Shown: piece by piece, positions 32,784 through 41,932 of the stretch | Position numbering within the stretch: position 1 is the first letter of the stretch | Layout of the letters: each line of letters begins with the position of its first letter | Assembly (NCBI GenBank): GCA_002408085.1 | Contig: DHQL01000010.1 | Coordinates: forward strand, 1 to 64,000 | Source: Spirochaeta sp. UBA5339 | GTDB taxonomy: Bacteria > Spirochaetota > Spirochaetia > DSM-2461 | Direction of reading: 5' to 3' | Length of the DNA stretch: 64,000 bases | Position numbers and translations under genes: made by a program | Notes under the pieces: model-generated | Told to the model about the DNA's origin: nothing | Seen by the model: the letters and a program-made list of their open reading frames with translations, nothing else | The model's database searches: none

Positions 32784-32890
32784 AAAACAATAACTCCTTA
32801 AGTCATTTTCGATTTACATTTTTTAAGTCGATTGCTCTCGAATCGATGATGCCATCATCAGCCCCCTGTATTTGAAAACGATAAAAGAAT

Positions 32891-32907
32891 TGTTAGAAAA
32901 CTGTTAA
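32891..32907 (-). promoter_or_regulatory. Pho box upstream of pstS
   Basis: TTAACA (32902-32907) and CTAACA (32891-32896) on the minus strand are 11 bp apart, about 110 bp before the pstS ATG. The leader between them and pstS holds a GATGAT-GCC-ATCATC hairpin (around 32847-32861). The same motif stands upstream of pstC and of the divergent chemoreceptor. Confidence 0.75.
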
Positions 32908-32991
32908 GTTCCTCATTTTCAGCCCATTGCTCCCCCTCCCCTTCCTCCATAGCAATCGGATATAGGACTTCCTCTCCCAATAGTTATTAAA

Positions 32992-33034
32992 AAAACAATT
33001 AATTAACATTCCCCTAACAATGCTCTGTAAGTAT
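32992..33034 (+). promoter_or_regulatory. Pho box and -10 upstream of the chemoreceptor gene
   Basis: AAAACA (32992-32997, weak), TTAACA (33003-33008) and CTAACA (33014-33019) lie on the plus strand at 11-bp steps. A -10-like TAAGTAT (33028-33034) follows at the distance expected for a PhoB-activated promoter lacking a -35. Direction and position fit control of the 33072 gene, not of pstS. Confidence 0.65.
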
Positions 33035-33071
33035 CAGCAATATCAGCATATATAAGGTTGGTTATTTAATT

Positions 33072-34850
33072 ATGAATATCAAAATACAGTCTCTGTTGAT
33101 GTTACTTGTCAGCCTTACCATCCTGAGCCTTGTGGGACTCAGCATCTACAATCAGACAGAGACCAGCAGCAGAATCACACAGCAGCTTCAGCAGAATGAG
33201 GAATCCCTGGCCCTCTTAAACGACTTTCAGCTGGCGGCCATGGATCAGGTTCTCTACGCTGTGGATATTATAAGGACAGGTTCCATCTCGGGAGACAGGA
33301 TCACCGCCTACCGCATGGCAGAATCAAAACTGACCAGAGAGATTGAAAACATCCGGGGGCTGAAACTCAACTCAGAAGAAGAGCAGAAGAGGGTCAGCTC
33401 ACTGGTACAGATGGGCGAGAACCTCTCTAAAATCTGCAAGGAGGAGATGCTCGATCCACTCTATGCCCGGCAGACTCCCGATGAGGATGTGATTGAACGG
33501 ATCGTCTACAAACAGCTCTACACCCTGAATGCAACGGTAAACAATATCCGCAGCAGCCTGATCACTGCCATCAGCAATCAGACCATGCTCCAGAAAAGAC
33601 ATCAGGAGAGCTTTATAAAAAGACGGATGCCCCTGGGAGCGGGAGCCCTTCTGGCAATACTCCTTGCCAATTTTATGATCATCCGCTTTGTTCTGGGCAA
33701 TATCAACAGAACGAAAACCCTCCTGGGAAATCTGGCTGAGGGTCAGTGCCGTCTGGATGTAACCCTCCCGGTAAAGGGCAGAAATGAGATATCCGGGCTC
33801 CGCAGCAACTTCAACCGTTTTATGGACAACCTCAACCGGCGGCACAAGGCCCTTCTGGAAATAGCCGATACACAGGTTGCCAGTGGTGAAAAGCTGAACA
33901 TGGTCACCCTTGAGCACTCATCGGCGGTAAACCAGATCAAGGAGAGCCTTGCCACAGTCTACCGGAGCAGCGAGGAGATGAAGGAGAGGGTCAACTCGTC
34001 GGCAGGAGAGGTTGGTAAGATTGCCCTGACCCTGGACCAGCTGAATGAAATGACCAGCGGCCAGAAGGAAGAGGTCGGAGAGATGGTCTCCAGGGGAGAT
34101 CAGGTGAAATCCTTTATTGAAAATCAGGATGCTGCGGTAGCCGAGCAGGTCCTTCTTACCGAAAGGGTCAAGGAAGAGAGCCTTGAAAACCGCCGGATCA
34201 TGAACCTTCTCAAGGTCCAGATCGCAGAGATCCTCAATCAGTCATCGGAAATAGGCAAGGCCATCGCCTCCATTCAGGATATTGCCGACCAGACCGATGT
34301 GCTGGCCATCAACGCCTCCATCGAGGCAGCCCACGCGGGCAACTACGGCAGGGGATTTGCCGTTGTGTCGGGGGAGATGAGAAAACTCTCCAACCAGGTA
34401 CGGGACAACTCCGCCTCGGTCACAGAGCTTCTGGGCGAACTGGACAGCAAGCTGAGCATTATGGCCCGGGAGGAGGAGCAGAGCGGCCAGGCCATCGAAC
34501 GGCTGATACTGCAGAATCAGAGTGCTGAAACAGCTGTAACCGCCCTTAAGGAGGGAAACAGGGAGCTTCAGGAGCTGATTGCATCCTACTTTCAGACCCT
34601 GAACAATGTCCTTGAAGGCTCCGGTCAGATCCACAGGATAAGTGAAGAAGTCCGAACCAGCGGCCGGCAGATCACAGGCCATATGGAGGATCTGGAAATC
34701 AGGCAGCAGGACCTTGTTACAGAAGCAGAAGAGATGAACCAGGGGATTACACAGCTGGCCAGGGGTACAGAAGTGCTGGGGGGCCTGAGCAGTGACAACC
34801 GGAACAGCACCTTTGAACTGAACAGGGAGATCCATAAGTTCGGCGCCTGA
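33072..34850 (+). CDS. Methyl-accepting chemotaxis protein
   Basis: A 592-residue membrane receptor. Transmembrane helix 1 is at about 7-25 and helix 2 at about 190-213, with a helical periplasmic domain of about 160 residues between them (4HB-like). A HAMP domain (about 210-262) and a long signalling coiled coil follow. The hairpin tip is recognisable: IADQTDVLAINASIEAAHAG, then GRGFAVVSGEMRKL. It signals to CheA/CheW. A Pho box stands upstream, and it is divergent from pstS. A phosphate or phosphate-stress sensing role is therefore inferred. The ribosome binding site (AAGGT) is weak and 14 nt away. Confidence 0.92.
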   Translation: MNIKIQSLLMLLVSLTILSLVGLSIYNQTETSSRITQQLQQNEESLALLNDFQLAAMDQVLYAVDIIRTGSISGDRITAYRMAESKLTREIENIRGLKLNSEEEQKRVSSLVQMGENLSKICKEEMLDPLYARQTPDEDVIERIVYKQLYTLNATVNNIRSSLITAISNQTMLQKRHQESFIKRRMPLGAGALLAILLANFMIIRFVLGNINRTKTLLGNLAEGQCRLDVTLPVKGRNEISGLRSNFNRFMDNLNRRHKALLEIADTQVASGEKLNMVTLEHSSAVNQIKESLATVYRSSEEMKERVNSSAGEVGKIALTLDQLNEMTSGQKEEVGEMVSRGDQVKSFIENQDAAVAEQVLLTERVKEESLENRRIMNLLKVQIAEILNQSSEIGKAIASIQDIADQTDVLAINASIEAAHAGNYGRGFAVVSGEMRKLSNQVRDNSASVTELLGELDSKLSIMAREEEQSGQAIERLILQNQSAETAVTALKEGNRELQELIASYFQTLNNVLEGSGQIHRISEEVRTSGRQITGHMEDLEIRQQDLVTEAEEMNQGITQLARGTEVLGGLSSDNRNSTFELNREIHKFGA

Positions 34851-34918
34851 TGCCGTGGCTCGGAACAAATATGAACATTGGGATTGATTAATATTCTCTT
34901 TTCAATCTCAATGAAAAC

Positions 34919-35848
34919 ATGACCCCATTAATTGAAGCTCTCTCGGGAATTTTCCTGCCCATAATCCTCGGCCTACTAAGCCGTAACGGCAACTATATCA
35001 ATCCTGCTCACCGCAGCCATATACTGCAGTTTGCCATCCGCATCTGCATCCCCTTCATGGTCTTTGAAACCATGAGAGACATCACCCCCCATACAGCCGG
35101 GCAGCTTCTGCCCATGACCGCCTCCCTTTTTCTTTTCTCCGGACTGGCATGGCTTTTGACCCTGGGAGTGATCCTTTTTCTTGCCCCCCGAAGCAGATGG
35201 GTCGGCAGATACAGGGCGGAGCTTCTGCTTATCGGCTTTACAGGAAACATCGGCTATATATGCTGGAAGATCCAGGAAGTTCTCATCGGTCCCGAAGGTC
35301 TGCAGAGGGGCATATTCTATACCTCATTCTTCTGGCCGGTTCTCTTTTTCTACGCCCTGTGTACCGTCTTTGCCCTTAAGCTGACGAAGTCGGGTAATAT
35401 CGATAAAAAGGGCATTCTCTACAATGTGATTCCCCTTCTGACAATGCTCTTTCTGGGACTCACCGCGGGTCTGACCGAGGCACCCCTGCCCTCTTTTCTC
35501 ACCTCCTTTACGGGAACCTTCGGAGCCATTGCCGTTCCCACAATCCTTTTCTGCATGGGCCTGTCCATCCATATCAGAAACGCGGCCTCCGAAGTCAAAC
35601 CTCTGCTCCCCTTTCTGCTGGTCCGCTTTGTTATCTGGATCACCGCCACATGGATTGTGACCCGCATGCCCTTCCTGGACCCCGTCTCACGCAGGGTCCT
35701 CCTGATAAACTCCCTGGCCCCCATCGGCGTCAATCCCATTGTCATCGCCGATATGTTCGGTCTGGACACGGACTTTGTAGCAAGCTCCATCACAGTATCC
35801 ACCCTGATTTATCTGCTCTACCTGCCCTTTCTCTTTATTCTCTGGTAG
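34919..35848 (+). CDS. AEC-family (auxin efflux carrier-like) transporter
   Basis: A 309-residue inner-membrane protein with about ten hydrophobic segments, in two inverted halves typical of AEC/bile-acid-type carriers. FAIRICIPFMVFETM in the first half and LLINSLAPIGVNPIVIADMFG in the second are family marks. Bacterial relatives such as MleP and MdcF carry malate or malonate, but the substrate cannot be read from sequence. No convincing ribosome binding site precedes the ATG. A 9-bp hairpin at 35873-35894 follows. Confidence 0.82.
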   Translation: MTPLIEALSGIFLPIILGLLSRNGNYINPAHRSHILQFAIRICIPFMVFETMRDITPHTAGQLLPMTASLFLFSGLAWLLTLGVILFLAPRSRWVGRYRAELLLIGFTGNIGYICWKIQEVLIGPEGLQRGIFYTSFFWPVLFFYALCTVFALKLTKSGNIDKKGILYNVIPLLTMLFLGLTAGLTEAPLPSFLTSFTGTFGAIAVPTILFCMGLSIHIRNAASEVKPLLPFLLVRFVIWITATWIVTRMPFLDPVSRRVLLINSLAPIGVNPIVIADMFGLDTDFVASSITVSTLIYLLYLPFLFILW

Positions 35849-35872
35849 TTTCCCCGGGTGATTCGGGCGTCC

Positions 35873-35894
35873 CGGTCCGGTCTGGACCGGACCG
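35873..35894. repeat. GC-rich perfect hairpin after the AEC gene
   Basis: CGGTCCGGT (35873-35881) pairs perfectly with ACCGGACCG (35886-35894) over a 4-nt loop. No T-run follows, so it is a mRNA-end stabiliser or a Rho-assisted terminator at best. Confidence 0.5.
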
Positions 35895-36074
35895 TCATGC
35901 TTTGCGCCGGTTCCGTCCTCCGTCCCTCCGGACCGCTTCGCGCGGCTCCAATCATTGACGCATTTCATAAGCAAATAGAGTTCAATCCTTTATACCCTCT
36001 GTTTAATGAACTAGAATTAATCTATCAGCACTCCCATCCTCCAGACTTACTGATCGCTGAAAAAGGAGATTCAA

Positions 36075-36683
36075 ATGAAGAAAACTGTTTTCCTGATTCT
36101 GATGATTCTTGTTATGACCGGATCTGTATGGGCCCAGTCACTCTACTTCGATATTGGTATTGGAGTCGGTATGGCCACAACCAAGCTCAACGATGTTGAT
36201 ATAATGGACGGCTCTACAGGGGTTAATGAATTAGGAATTGACCTCAGTCTGAAGCTGGGATGGGGTCCCATAATGGGAATCCCCATTTACGTGGTAGGTG
36301 AAATTGGCGGAATTGGTCACAGAATCTATGATGACTATAACTATCTTCAATTTAATTCCTACCTGCTGGGTCCAGGAATAGTCTTCTACCCTGTCAGTTT
36401 CTTACAAGTTGCAGGTTCATTCGGCTGGTCTTTTCTGGCAAATGATACAGATTATACTGGAGTCTATTTATATGACAGCAAGAGTGGATATGCCTGGAAC
36501 ATTTCAGCCGCACTTGATCTGGGAGGCGGTAATCACGGTCTTCTGATCGGCGGTAAGTACACAATGGCAGTGAATACAATTGAAATATCAGAGGCTGAAC
36601 AGAAGCAATCTCTTATTTCCATTTTCATAAAATACGCCTACAGGCAGAAGAAAAGCAGCAGCCGCAGCAGTGTAGACTGGTAA
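36075..36683 (+). CDS. Outer-membrane beta-barrel-like protein, copy 1
   Basis: A 202-residue exported protein with signal peptide MKKTVFLILMILVMTGSVWAQS. The mature part is made of short alternating aromatic/glycine strands (for example LYFDIGIGVGMATTK, LKLGWGPIMGIPIYVVGEI, FHI-like turns, IFIKYAYRQK) that suggest a small 8-strand barrel. It ends in Trp after a Ser/Arg-rich stretch. AAAAGGAG lies 8 nt before the ATG. The next gene is a paralogue 23 bp away, so the pair arose by tandem duplication. Function unknown. Confidence 0.75.
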   Translation: MKKTVFLILMILVMTGSVWAQSLYFDIGIGVGMATTKLNDVDIMDGSTGVNELGIDLSLKLGWGPIMGIPIYVVGEIGGIGHRIYDDYNYLQFNSYLLGPGIVFYPVSFLQVAGSFGWSFLANDTDYTGVYLYDSKSGYAWNISAALDLGGGNHGLLIGGKYTMAVNTIEISEAEQKQSLISIFIKYAYRQKKSSSRSSVDW

Positions 36684-36706
36684 GCCGTGAAAATGAGGGC
36701 CAATAA

Positions 36707-37294
36707 ATGAAGAAGATTATCCTACTGATACTGTTCACTCTGCTAGCATCAATATCTCTTTCCTCCCAGGCCCTCTACTTCGATATAGGAGGGGGCATCG
36801 GCTGGGGAGTGACGAAAATTGCAGATATCAATCAGGCCGATTACTTCCCGGAAACCAGTCAGCTGGCGGGAGAAGCGGGACTGAAGCTGGGCTGGGGACC
36901 TGTCTTTGATATTCCGCTGTATATAACGGGAGAGTTTGAAGCATTGGCCCACAGATTCTTTGATGATATCTATTACTATCAGTACAACTCCTTTCTTATC
37001 GGCCCCGGTGTTGTCTTCTATCCCATCGACCTACTTCAGCTGGCTGCCACCCTGGGATACTCCTTTACCGGTCAGTTCTCAAATATTGAAACACCGACCA
37101 CAATGGGCTGGAGAGGTATGGGCTTGAATATCTCGGCAGCGGCGGATCTGGGCAGCGGATTTCACGGCCTTCTCCTGGGACTGAAATACACTATGATCTC
37201 AAACACTCTTGAAAGCAGTGCAAAGGAGAAACAGCATCTGTTCTCCCTTTTCGTAAAATATGCCTACCGTCAGAAGATGACCTACTTCTGGTAA
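36707..37294 (+). CDS. Outer-membrane beta-barrel-like protein, copy 2
   Basis: A 195-residue paralogue of the preceding gene. It shares the signal-peptide type, ALYFDIGGGIGWGVTKI, LKLGWGPVFDIPLYITGE, NSFLIGPGVVFYPI, GFHGLLLGLKYTMI and FVKYAYRQK, and ends in Tyr-Phe-Trp, a terminal aromatic of the kind recognised by the BAM complex. Co-transcribed with copy 1. Function unknown. Confidence 0.75.
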   Translation: MKKIILLILFTLLASISLSSQALYFDIGGGIGWGVTKIADINQADYFPETSQLAGEAGLKLGWGPVFDIPLYITGEFEALAHRFFDDIYYYQYNSFLIGPGVVFYPIDLLQLAATLGYSFTGQFSNIETPTTMGWRGMGLNISAAADLGSGFHGLLLGLKYTMISNTLESSAKEKQHLFSLFVKYAYRQKMTYFW

Positions 37295-37471
37295 AATACG
37301 CTTTATCTGTTTTCCTCATGACATATTATGTAGATTCTATGCACATCTGTGGAGTCTATATAAATCCTATTGCCTATATCAGTAAAAATATATCTAATGT
37401 CGCGAATCTATAAATTATACCGGTTCCCCGGCTCTTTGAAGCCTTTTGAACAGGGAACCCCAGGAGTTTTC

Positions 37472-39364
37472 ATGAATAAGCTGAAAACCATTGCGGCTGC
37501 AGTCCTTCTGATTGCCGTAACAATGGGATTTACCGGATGCGGCAGCAAGCCCAGCGGTACCTACACCAGCACCAGCCGCGGTCTTTTCGGACCCGTTGAA
37601 GTAAGTGTTGAACTTGAAAAGGGTGAAATCAAGGCCATTGAGATCGGATCACACCATGAAACCATGGGTGTCGGCGATGTGGCATTTGAAAAAGTACCCG
37701 CACGTATTATCGAAGCCCAGAGCACCAATGTTGATATTGTTTCCGGTGCTACCATTACAAGCTTCGCCGTTATCAATGCTGTAACAGACAGCCTCAATGA
37801 AGCCGGATTCAAGGCAAAAGAGAGTAAAACAAAGGCGGAAACTCCCGCCGATGCGGAAGTAAGCACCGATATCGTAATTGTCGGCGGAGGCGGAGCCGGT
37901 CTTGCGGCAGCCGTTGCGGCAACAGATGCCGGAGCCAGAGTAACCATCGTTGAAAAGACCGGATTCCTGGGAGGGAACTCCATCGTATCCGGCGGTATCT
38001 TCAACAGCCCCAACCCCGCACTTCAGGACTACGCCGACATCAACAGCAGCCTGAATCCCCTTATCGAAGAGGCCCTGGCCGAAACTCCCGTAAGCGATCT
38101 TCACGGGGAAGTAATGGCCACAGTAAGAGCCCAGTTCGAAGAGTTTAAACAGACAGACAAGAAGGTATTCGACAGCGCCGAGTGGTTCGCCCTTCAGACC
38201 TGGAACGGCGGTGACAAGGTTGGCGACCTTGATATGCTTCTGGTTTACGCCGAGAACGCCTACCCCACTCTCCAGTGGCTGGAAAGCATGGGAATGGAGT
38301 TTACTGACAAGATCAACTCCGCAAGCGGTTCACTCTACATGAGAACTCACACCTCTGTTGAGGGTAACGGAACAGGTTTTATCAACACACTGAGAAACAA
38401 CCTGGCCGACAAGGGTGATCTGATCACCATTCTGACTGATACAGAGGCGAAGAGCCTTATCGTTGAAGACGGAAAGGTTGTGGGTGTTAACGCCGTTGCA
38501 AGAGCGGGAAATAATGTAACACTCCGCGCTAACAACGTAATTATGACAACCGGTGGATTCGCCGGTAACGTTCAGATGAGAATCAAGTACGCCCAGTCTG
38601 AAAAATGGCCTGACCTGAGCGCCAACGTAATCTCCACTAACATGCACAGCATTACCGGTGACGGTATCCTGATGGCCCGTGACGCCGGTGCCGAACTGGT
38701 TCATATGGATCAGATTCAGCTCCTCCCCTACGCCAACCCCGTAACCGGAGAAACCGGAGATATCACTTTGACATACAGTGCCAGCATGTATATCAACAAC
38801 CGGGGTGAGCGTTTTGTAAAAGAAGACGGACGGAGAGACGAGATGTCTCTGGCCATCATTGATCAGCCCGAGGGAATCATGTACCAGCTCTTCAGCGCCG
38901 ACGCCGTTCCCGATCCTGCAAAGGGCAAAACTCTGGGGGGCAAGCCCACCTCTCACTACCTGGACAATAACCTTTCCGGTTATGTACAGGCAGAGACCGT
39001 TGAAGGACTGGCTGAGATCCTGGGCATGGACCCCGCCACACTGCAGAACACAATCGATGAGTTCAACACCTATGTAAGAGGAGAGGCAAAGGACCCCCAC
39101 GGAAGAGTGACCTGGACAAAGACTCTGGAGAACGGTCCCTGGTATGCCTACCCCCGTAAACCCGCGACCCACCACACAATGGGAGGAGTCAAGATCAACG
39201 AGTTCGCGCAGGCCCTCAAGGCTGACGGCTCCGTTGTGGAAGGCCTCTACTGTGCAGGAGAGATCACAGGAAACCTCCACGGTGCCAACCGCCTGGGCGG
39301 AAACGCCATCGTAGACTTCTGTGTATTCGGCCGCATTGCCGGTGAACAGGCAGCAGCTAACTAA
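37472..39364 (+). CDS. Lipoprotein FMN-binding/FAD-dependent reductase (fumarate/urocanate reductase family)
   Basis: A 630-residue lipoprotein: signal peptide ending GFTGC, then an FMN-binding domain (about 30-115) with D-I-V-S-G-A-T94, where ApbE attaches FMN to the Thr. Next is a flavocytochrome c-type FAD domain (about 133-628) starting VIVGGGGAGLAAAV and containing HHTMGGVKI and the C-terminal GEITGNLHGANRLGGNAIVD. No haem motif is present. Such extracytoplasmic reductases use fumarate, urocanate, methacrylate or cinnamates as electron acceptors; the substrate cannot be decided here. The open frame extends to 37370, but ATG 37472 follows CAGGAG and starts the signal peptide. A terminator follows. 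Confidence 0.88.
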   Translation: MNKLKTIAAAVLLIAVTMGFTGCGSKPSGTYTSTSRGLFGPVEVSVELEKGEIKAIEIGSHHETMGVGDVAFEKVPARIIEAQSTNVDIVSGATITSFAVINAVTDSLNEAGFKAKESKTKAETPADAEVSTDIVIVGGGGAGLAAAVAATDAGARVTIVEKTGFLGGNSIVSGGIFNSPNPALQDYADINSSLNPLIEEALAETPVSDLHGEVMATVRAQFEEFKQTDKKVFDSAEWFALQTWNGGDKVGDLDMLLVYAENAYPTLQWLESMGMEFTDKINSASGSLYMRTHTSVEGNGTGFINTLRNNLADKGDLITILTDTEAKSLIVEDGKVVGVNAVARAGNNVTLRANNVIMTTGGFAGNVQMRIKYAQSEKWPDLSANVISTNMHSITGDGILMARDAGAELVHMDQIQLLPYANPVTGETGDITLTYSASMYINNRGERFVKEDGRRDEMSLAIIDQPEGIMYQLFSADAVPDPAKGKTLGGKPTSHYLDNNLSGYVQAETVEGLAEILGMDPATLQNTIDEFNTYVRGEAKDPHGRVTWTKTLENGPWYAYPRKPATHHTMGGVKINEFAQALKADGSVVEGLYCAGEITGNLHGANRLGGNAIVDFCVFGRIAGEQAAAN

Positions 39365-39387
39365 TAATAGTTAGGAAAAAAGGAATC

Positions 39388-39433
39388 AGACCGTCCGTAT
39401 CCGGTAAAACCGGTGTCGGGCGGTCTTTTTTTT
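39388..39433 (+). terminator. Terminator after the flavin reductase
   Basis: AGACCGTCCG (39388-39397) pairs with CGGGCGGTCT (39417-39426), with one G-U pair, an inner CCGGT/ACCGG stem and a run of eight T. Confidence 0.9.
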
Positions 39434-39492
39434 GAATAAATTGAGCATTCGGGGTACAGTAAATCAATACAGAATATCCGGAGTCATAGACC

Positions 39493-40374
39493 ATGAGACA
39501 AAGTACCCGATCGAAAACACTACCAATAGCCCTGCTTCTGATGCAGGTCACAGGCCTTCTCTTCTCTCAATCCTCGGTTTGGATGGTTGAAAACGGAGAG
39601 AACCGGATCTACATCGGCGGAACGGTGCATGCCCTTTCTGAATCCGATTATCCCCTTCCCCAAGAGTTTACCTATGCCTATTCGGTCAGTGACACTCTGG
39701 TTATTGAAACAGATATCGGCAGTCTGAACAATCCTGAAACAGCCGGAATACTTCTACAGGAAAGCAGCTATCAGGACGGAAGAACCCTGAAGGATCTCCT
39801 TCATCCCAAGGTGTATAAAAATCTGGCGGCAGCTCTGGCGAAATACCTTGTACCCATCGACACGGTCAACAGCTACAAACCCGGTTTTATCTGGAGCCTG
39901 CTGACGGTTCTTCAGCTGGCAGAGTCCGGCTATACCGCTACTGGCGTAGATGAATACTTCTTCAATATGGCCCGGGAAGAGTCCAGACCGGTGCTCTTTC
40001 TTGAAACCGTTGAGGAACAGATGGACTTTATATCCGGCCTGGGAGAGGGAAATGAAAATGACTTTGTGCTATACCTTCTCCAGGACCAGAATGAGTCCGC
40101 AGACTATATGGAGCAGCTGGTGGCGGAGTGGAAGGCGGGAGAAGGCATCCTGATGGAGGAGTCTCTGCAGGAACTGATCCATGAGCACCCCGATGTAGAG
40201 GAAAGTCTCCTATCCCGAAGAAATCATAAATGGATGGAGGAACTTCGAGGCTTCCTGGATGACGGGAGTGTCGAGTTTATTCTGTTCGGGGCGATGCACC
40301 TTTACGGGGACGAGGGAGTTCTGTCCCTCCTCGAATCCGAAGGCTACCTGATAGAACAGCTGAAACTTCCCTGA
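39493..40374 (+). CDS. TraB/GumN-family exported protein
   Basis: A 293-residue protein with signal peptide MRQSTRSKTLPIALLLMQVTGLLFS. The two GX2H-type motifs of the TraB/PrgY/GumN fold are present: IYIGGTVHAL near the N-terminus and FILFGAMHLYGDEGVLSLLESEGY at the C-terminus, with a conserved Glu in DTLVIETDI. Members are thought to be metal-dependent hydrolases or peptidases, but for bacterial GumN-like proteins the role is open. GGAG lies 9 nt before the ATG. Monocistronic. Confidence 0.85.
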   Translation: MRQSTRSKTLPIALLLMQVTGLLFSQSSVWMVENGENRIYIGGTVHALSESDYPLPQEFTYAYSVSDTLVIETDIGSLNNPETAGILLQESSYQDGRTLKDLLHPKVYKNLAAALAKYLVPIDTVNSYKPGFIWSLLTVLQLAESGYTATGVDEYFFNMAREESRPVLFLETVEEQMDFISGLGEGNENDFVLYLLQDQNESADYMEQLVAEWKAGEGILMEESLQELIHEHPDVEESLLSRRNHKWMEELRGFLDDGSVEFILFGAMHLYGDEGVLSLLESEGYLIEQLKLP

Positions 40375-40544
40375 CAGCCTCAATCCTTTTCACCGACAGG
40401 ATCGAAAACAACGAAATTACTATGCGCGGGGAGCGGGAAAGAATATACCGAAAGGAACATTGAGAACAATTCAGGCAGGTTATAAATTATTTGATGTCAT
40501 AAAAGGAATAATATCCTAAAATATCAATAAGCAGGGAGGAGACA

Positions 40545-41876
40545 ATGCCTGATTTCCTGAAAAGACTATCTGTTCTCATCACTCTTATATCCCTCTTCGG
40601 ATGCATGCAGCAAGAGAGTTCACAAGAGACTGTCACGGCGGTAGTGCCACTCACAGAAGAGGTACTCCCTGAGGAAGAGTCCCCCCAACCGCAGCTTTAT
40701 AGTATCAATGACAGTCATGTCCGATTCAGAAAAGAACCGAGACTGACAGACAATATCATAAGAAAATTTGAAGAGGGAGAGGAAGCTGCAGTACTTGCCC
40801 GAACCGTCTTTATGGAAAAGATCGGTGAGGATACTGCCTACTGGCTGAAGGTTAAGGCCACAGCCGGAGAGACGGGATGGGTGTTTGCTCCCTTTGTGTC
40901 TATGGAAAAACCGGAAACTGTAAATCCTGACTCAAGTAGTATAGAAATTCAGCTGCTTAAAACAACAGGCGCTCCCGCTGATGTCAAAAAATCCTACACC
41001 CGGCAGGACACCAGAACCTTTATCTTCAGTGACAGTATCCATTTCTACGATTCGGAAGATTCAGAAATCGAGTTTCCCGAAAAGGCTGTCAGAGAAAACC
41101 AGGACATCTCAATCTATCTGAAGGACTTCTTTTCCGGGGAAACAAGGCTTCCTCTGGCGGGACACACGGGGATCTATGTGCATAAGGATGAGATACTGCT
41201 CTCCCCGGCTGCCGTCGGCATTCTGAATGCCATGCCCTCGGACAGTCCCCTGTTTTATGAAGTCTTCAGCTCCCCTGCCTCTATCAATACGGAGAAACTG
41301 TCCAAAACAGAGATCTACAGTGCCTACGGAATGCGCTATTCCGGAGGAGGCCTCTATGTGAGTCTGAGCAACTATGGAAACCTCAGGATTTCCGGATGGC
41401 TGGGTGCTGATCTGATCAGGGCGGATGTCTTCCTGTCCAGGAGAGAGACGGCCATAGACAGAGCCTTCCTCTTCGAGATTCCCGTAAGAATCCCGGAACT
41501 GAACAAGCTATACGGCGAACCGGTTAAGGAGCTTGTCAGATACGTTGTCAACAGACATGATCCTGACCAGGAGGACGTCATCTCTCTGCTCCAGTATAAG
41601 GGCTTTACCGTGGAAATCTACCATGCCGTAAAGAGCGACAAATACCTGATGCTGGATATCAATGTGACATCACCGGAACTGCCGGTCCATCCCGATCTGA
41701 GGATTGGAACACCCATTGAAAATATCATCAGCCTGATGGGGGTACCTGATATGCAGAAAGACGATTTCTACAGATTCAACATCTACTCGGACTTCGAAGA
41801 CATCGGCTATCTCTATCTGACAGCAGACAGTGAAAACAGGGTCAAATCTGTTGGATGCAGGTATTTTATATCCTGA
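40545..41876 (+). CDS. SH3-domain lipoprotein
   Basis: A 443-residue lipoprotein with signal peptide ending SLFGC. After a Glu/Pro-rich linker, residues about 48-125 form a bacterial SH3 domain (VRFRKEPRLTDNIIRKFEEGEEA through GETGWVFAPFV), a fold that often contacts cell wall. The remaining 310 residues match no family I can name. AGGGAGGAG stands before the ATG. It begins a run of closely spaced genes (57, 23 and 25 bp gaps) up to pcm. Confidence 0.8.
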   Translation: MPDFLKRLSVLITLISLFGCMQQESSQETVTAVVPLTEEVLPEEESPQPQLYSINDSHVRFRKEPRLTDNIIRKFEEGEEAAVLARTVFMEKIGEDTAYWLKVKATAGETGWVFAPFVSMEKPETVNPDSSSIEIQLLKTTGAPADVKKSYTRQDTRTFIFSDSIHFYDSEDSEIEFPEKAVRENQDISIYLKDFFSGETRLPLAGHTGIYVHKDEILLSPAAVGILNAMPSDSPLFYEVFSSPASINTEKLSKTEIYSAYGMRYSGGGLYVSLSNYGNLRISGWLGADLIRADVFLSRRETAIDRAFLFEIPVRIPELNKLYGEPVKELVRYVVNRHDPDQEDVISLLQYKGFTVEIYHAVKSDKYLMLDINVTSPELPVHPDLRIGTPIENIISLMGVPDMQKDDFYRFNIYSDFEDIGYLYLTADSENRVKSVGCRYFIS

Positions 41877-41932
41877 TAAGATAAGGAAATAGGTTTTTCA
41901 AATAAGTTAATAATAGAGAAAAGAGGAGAACA

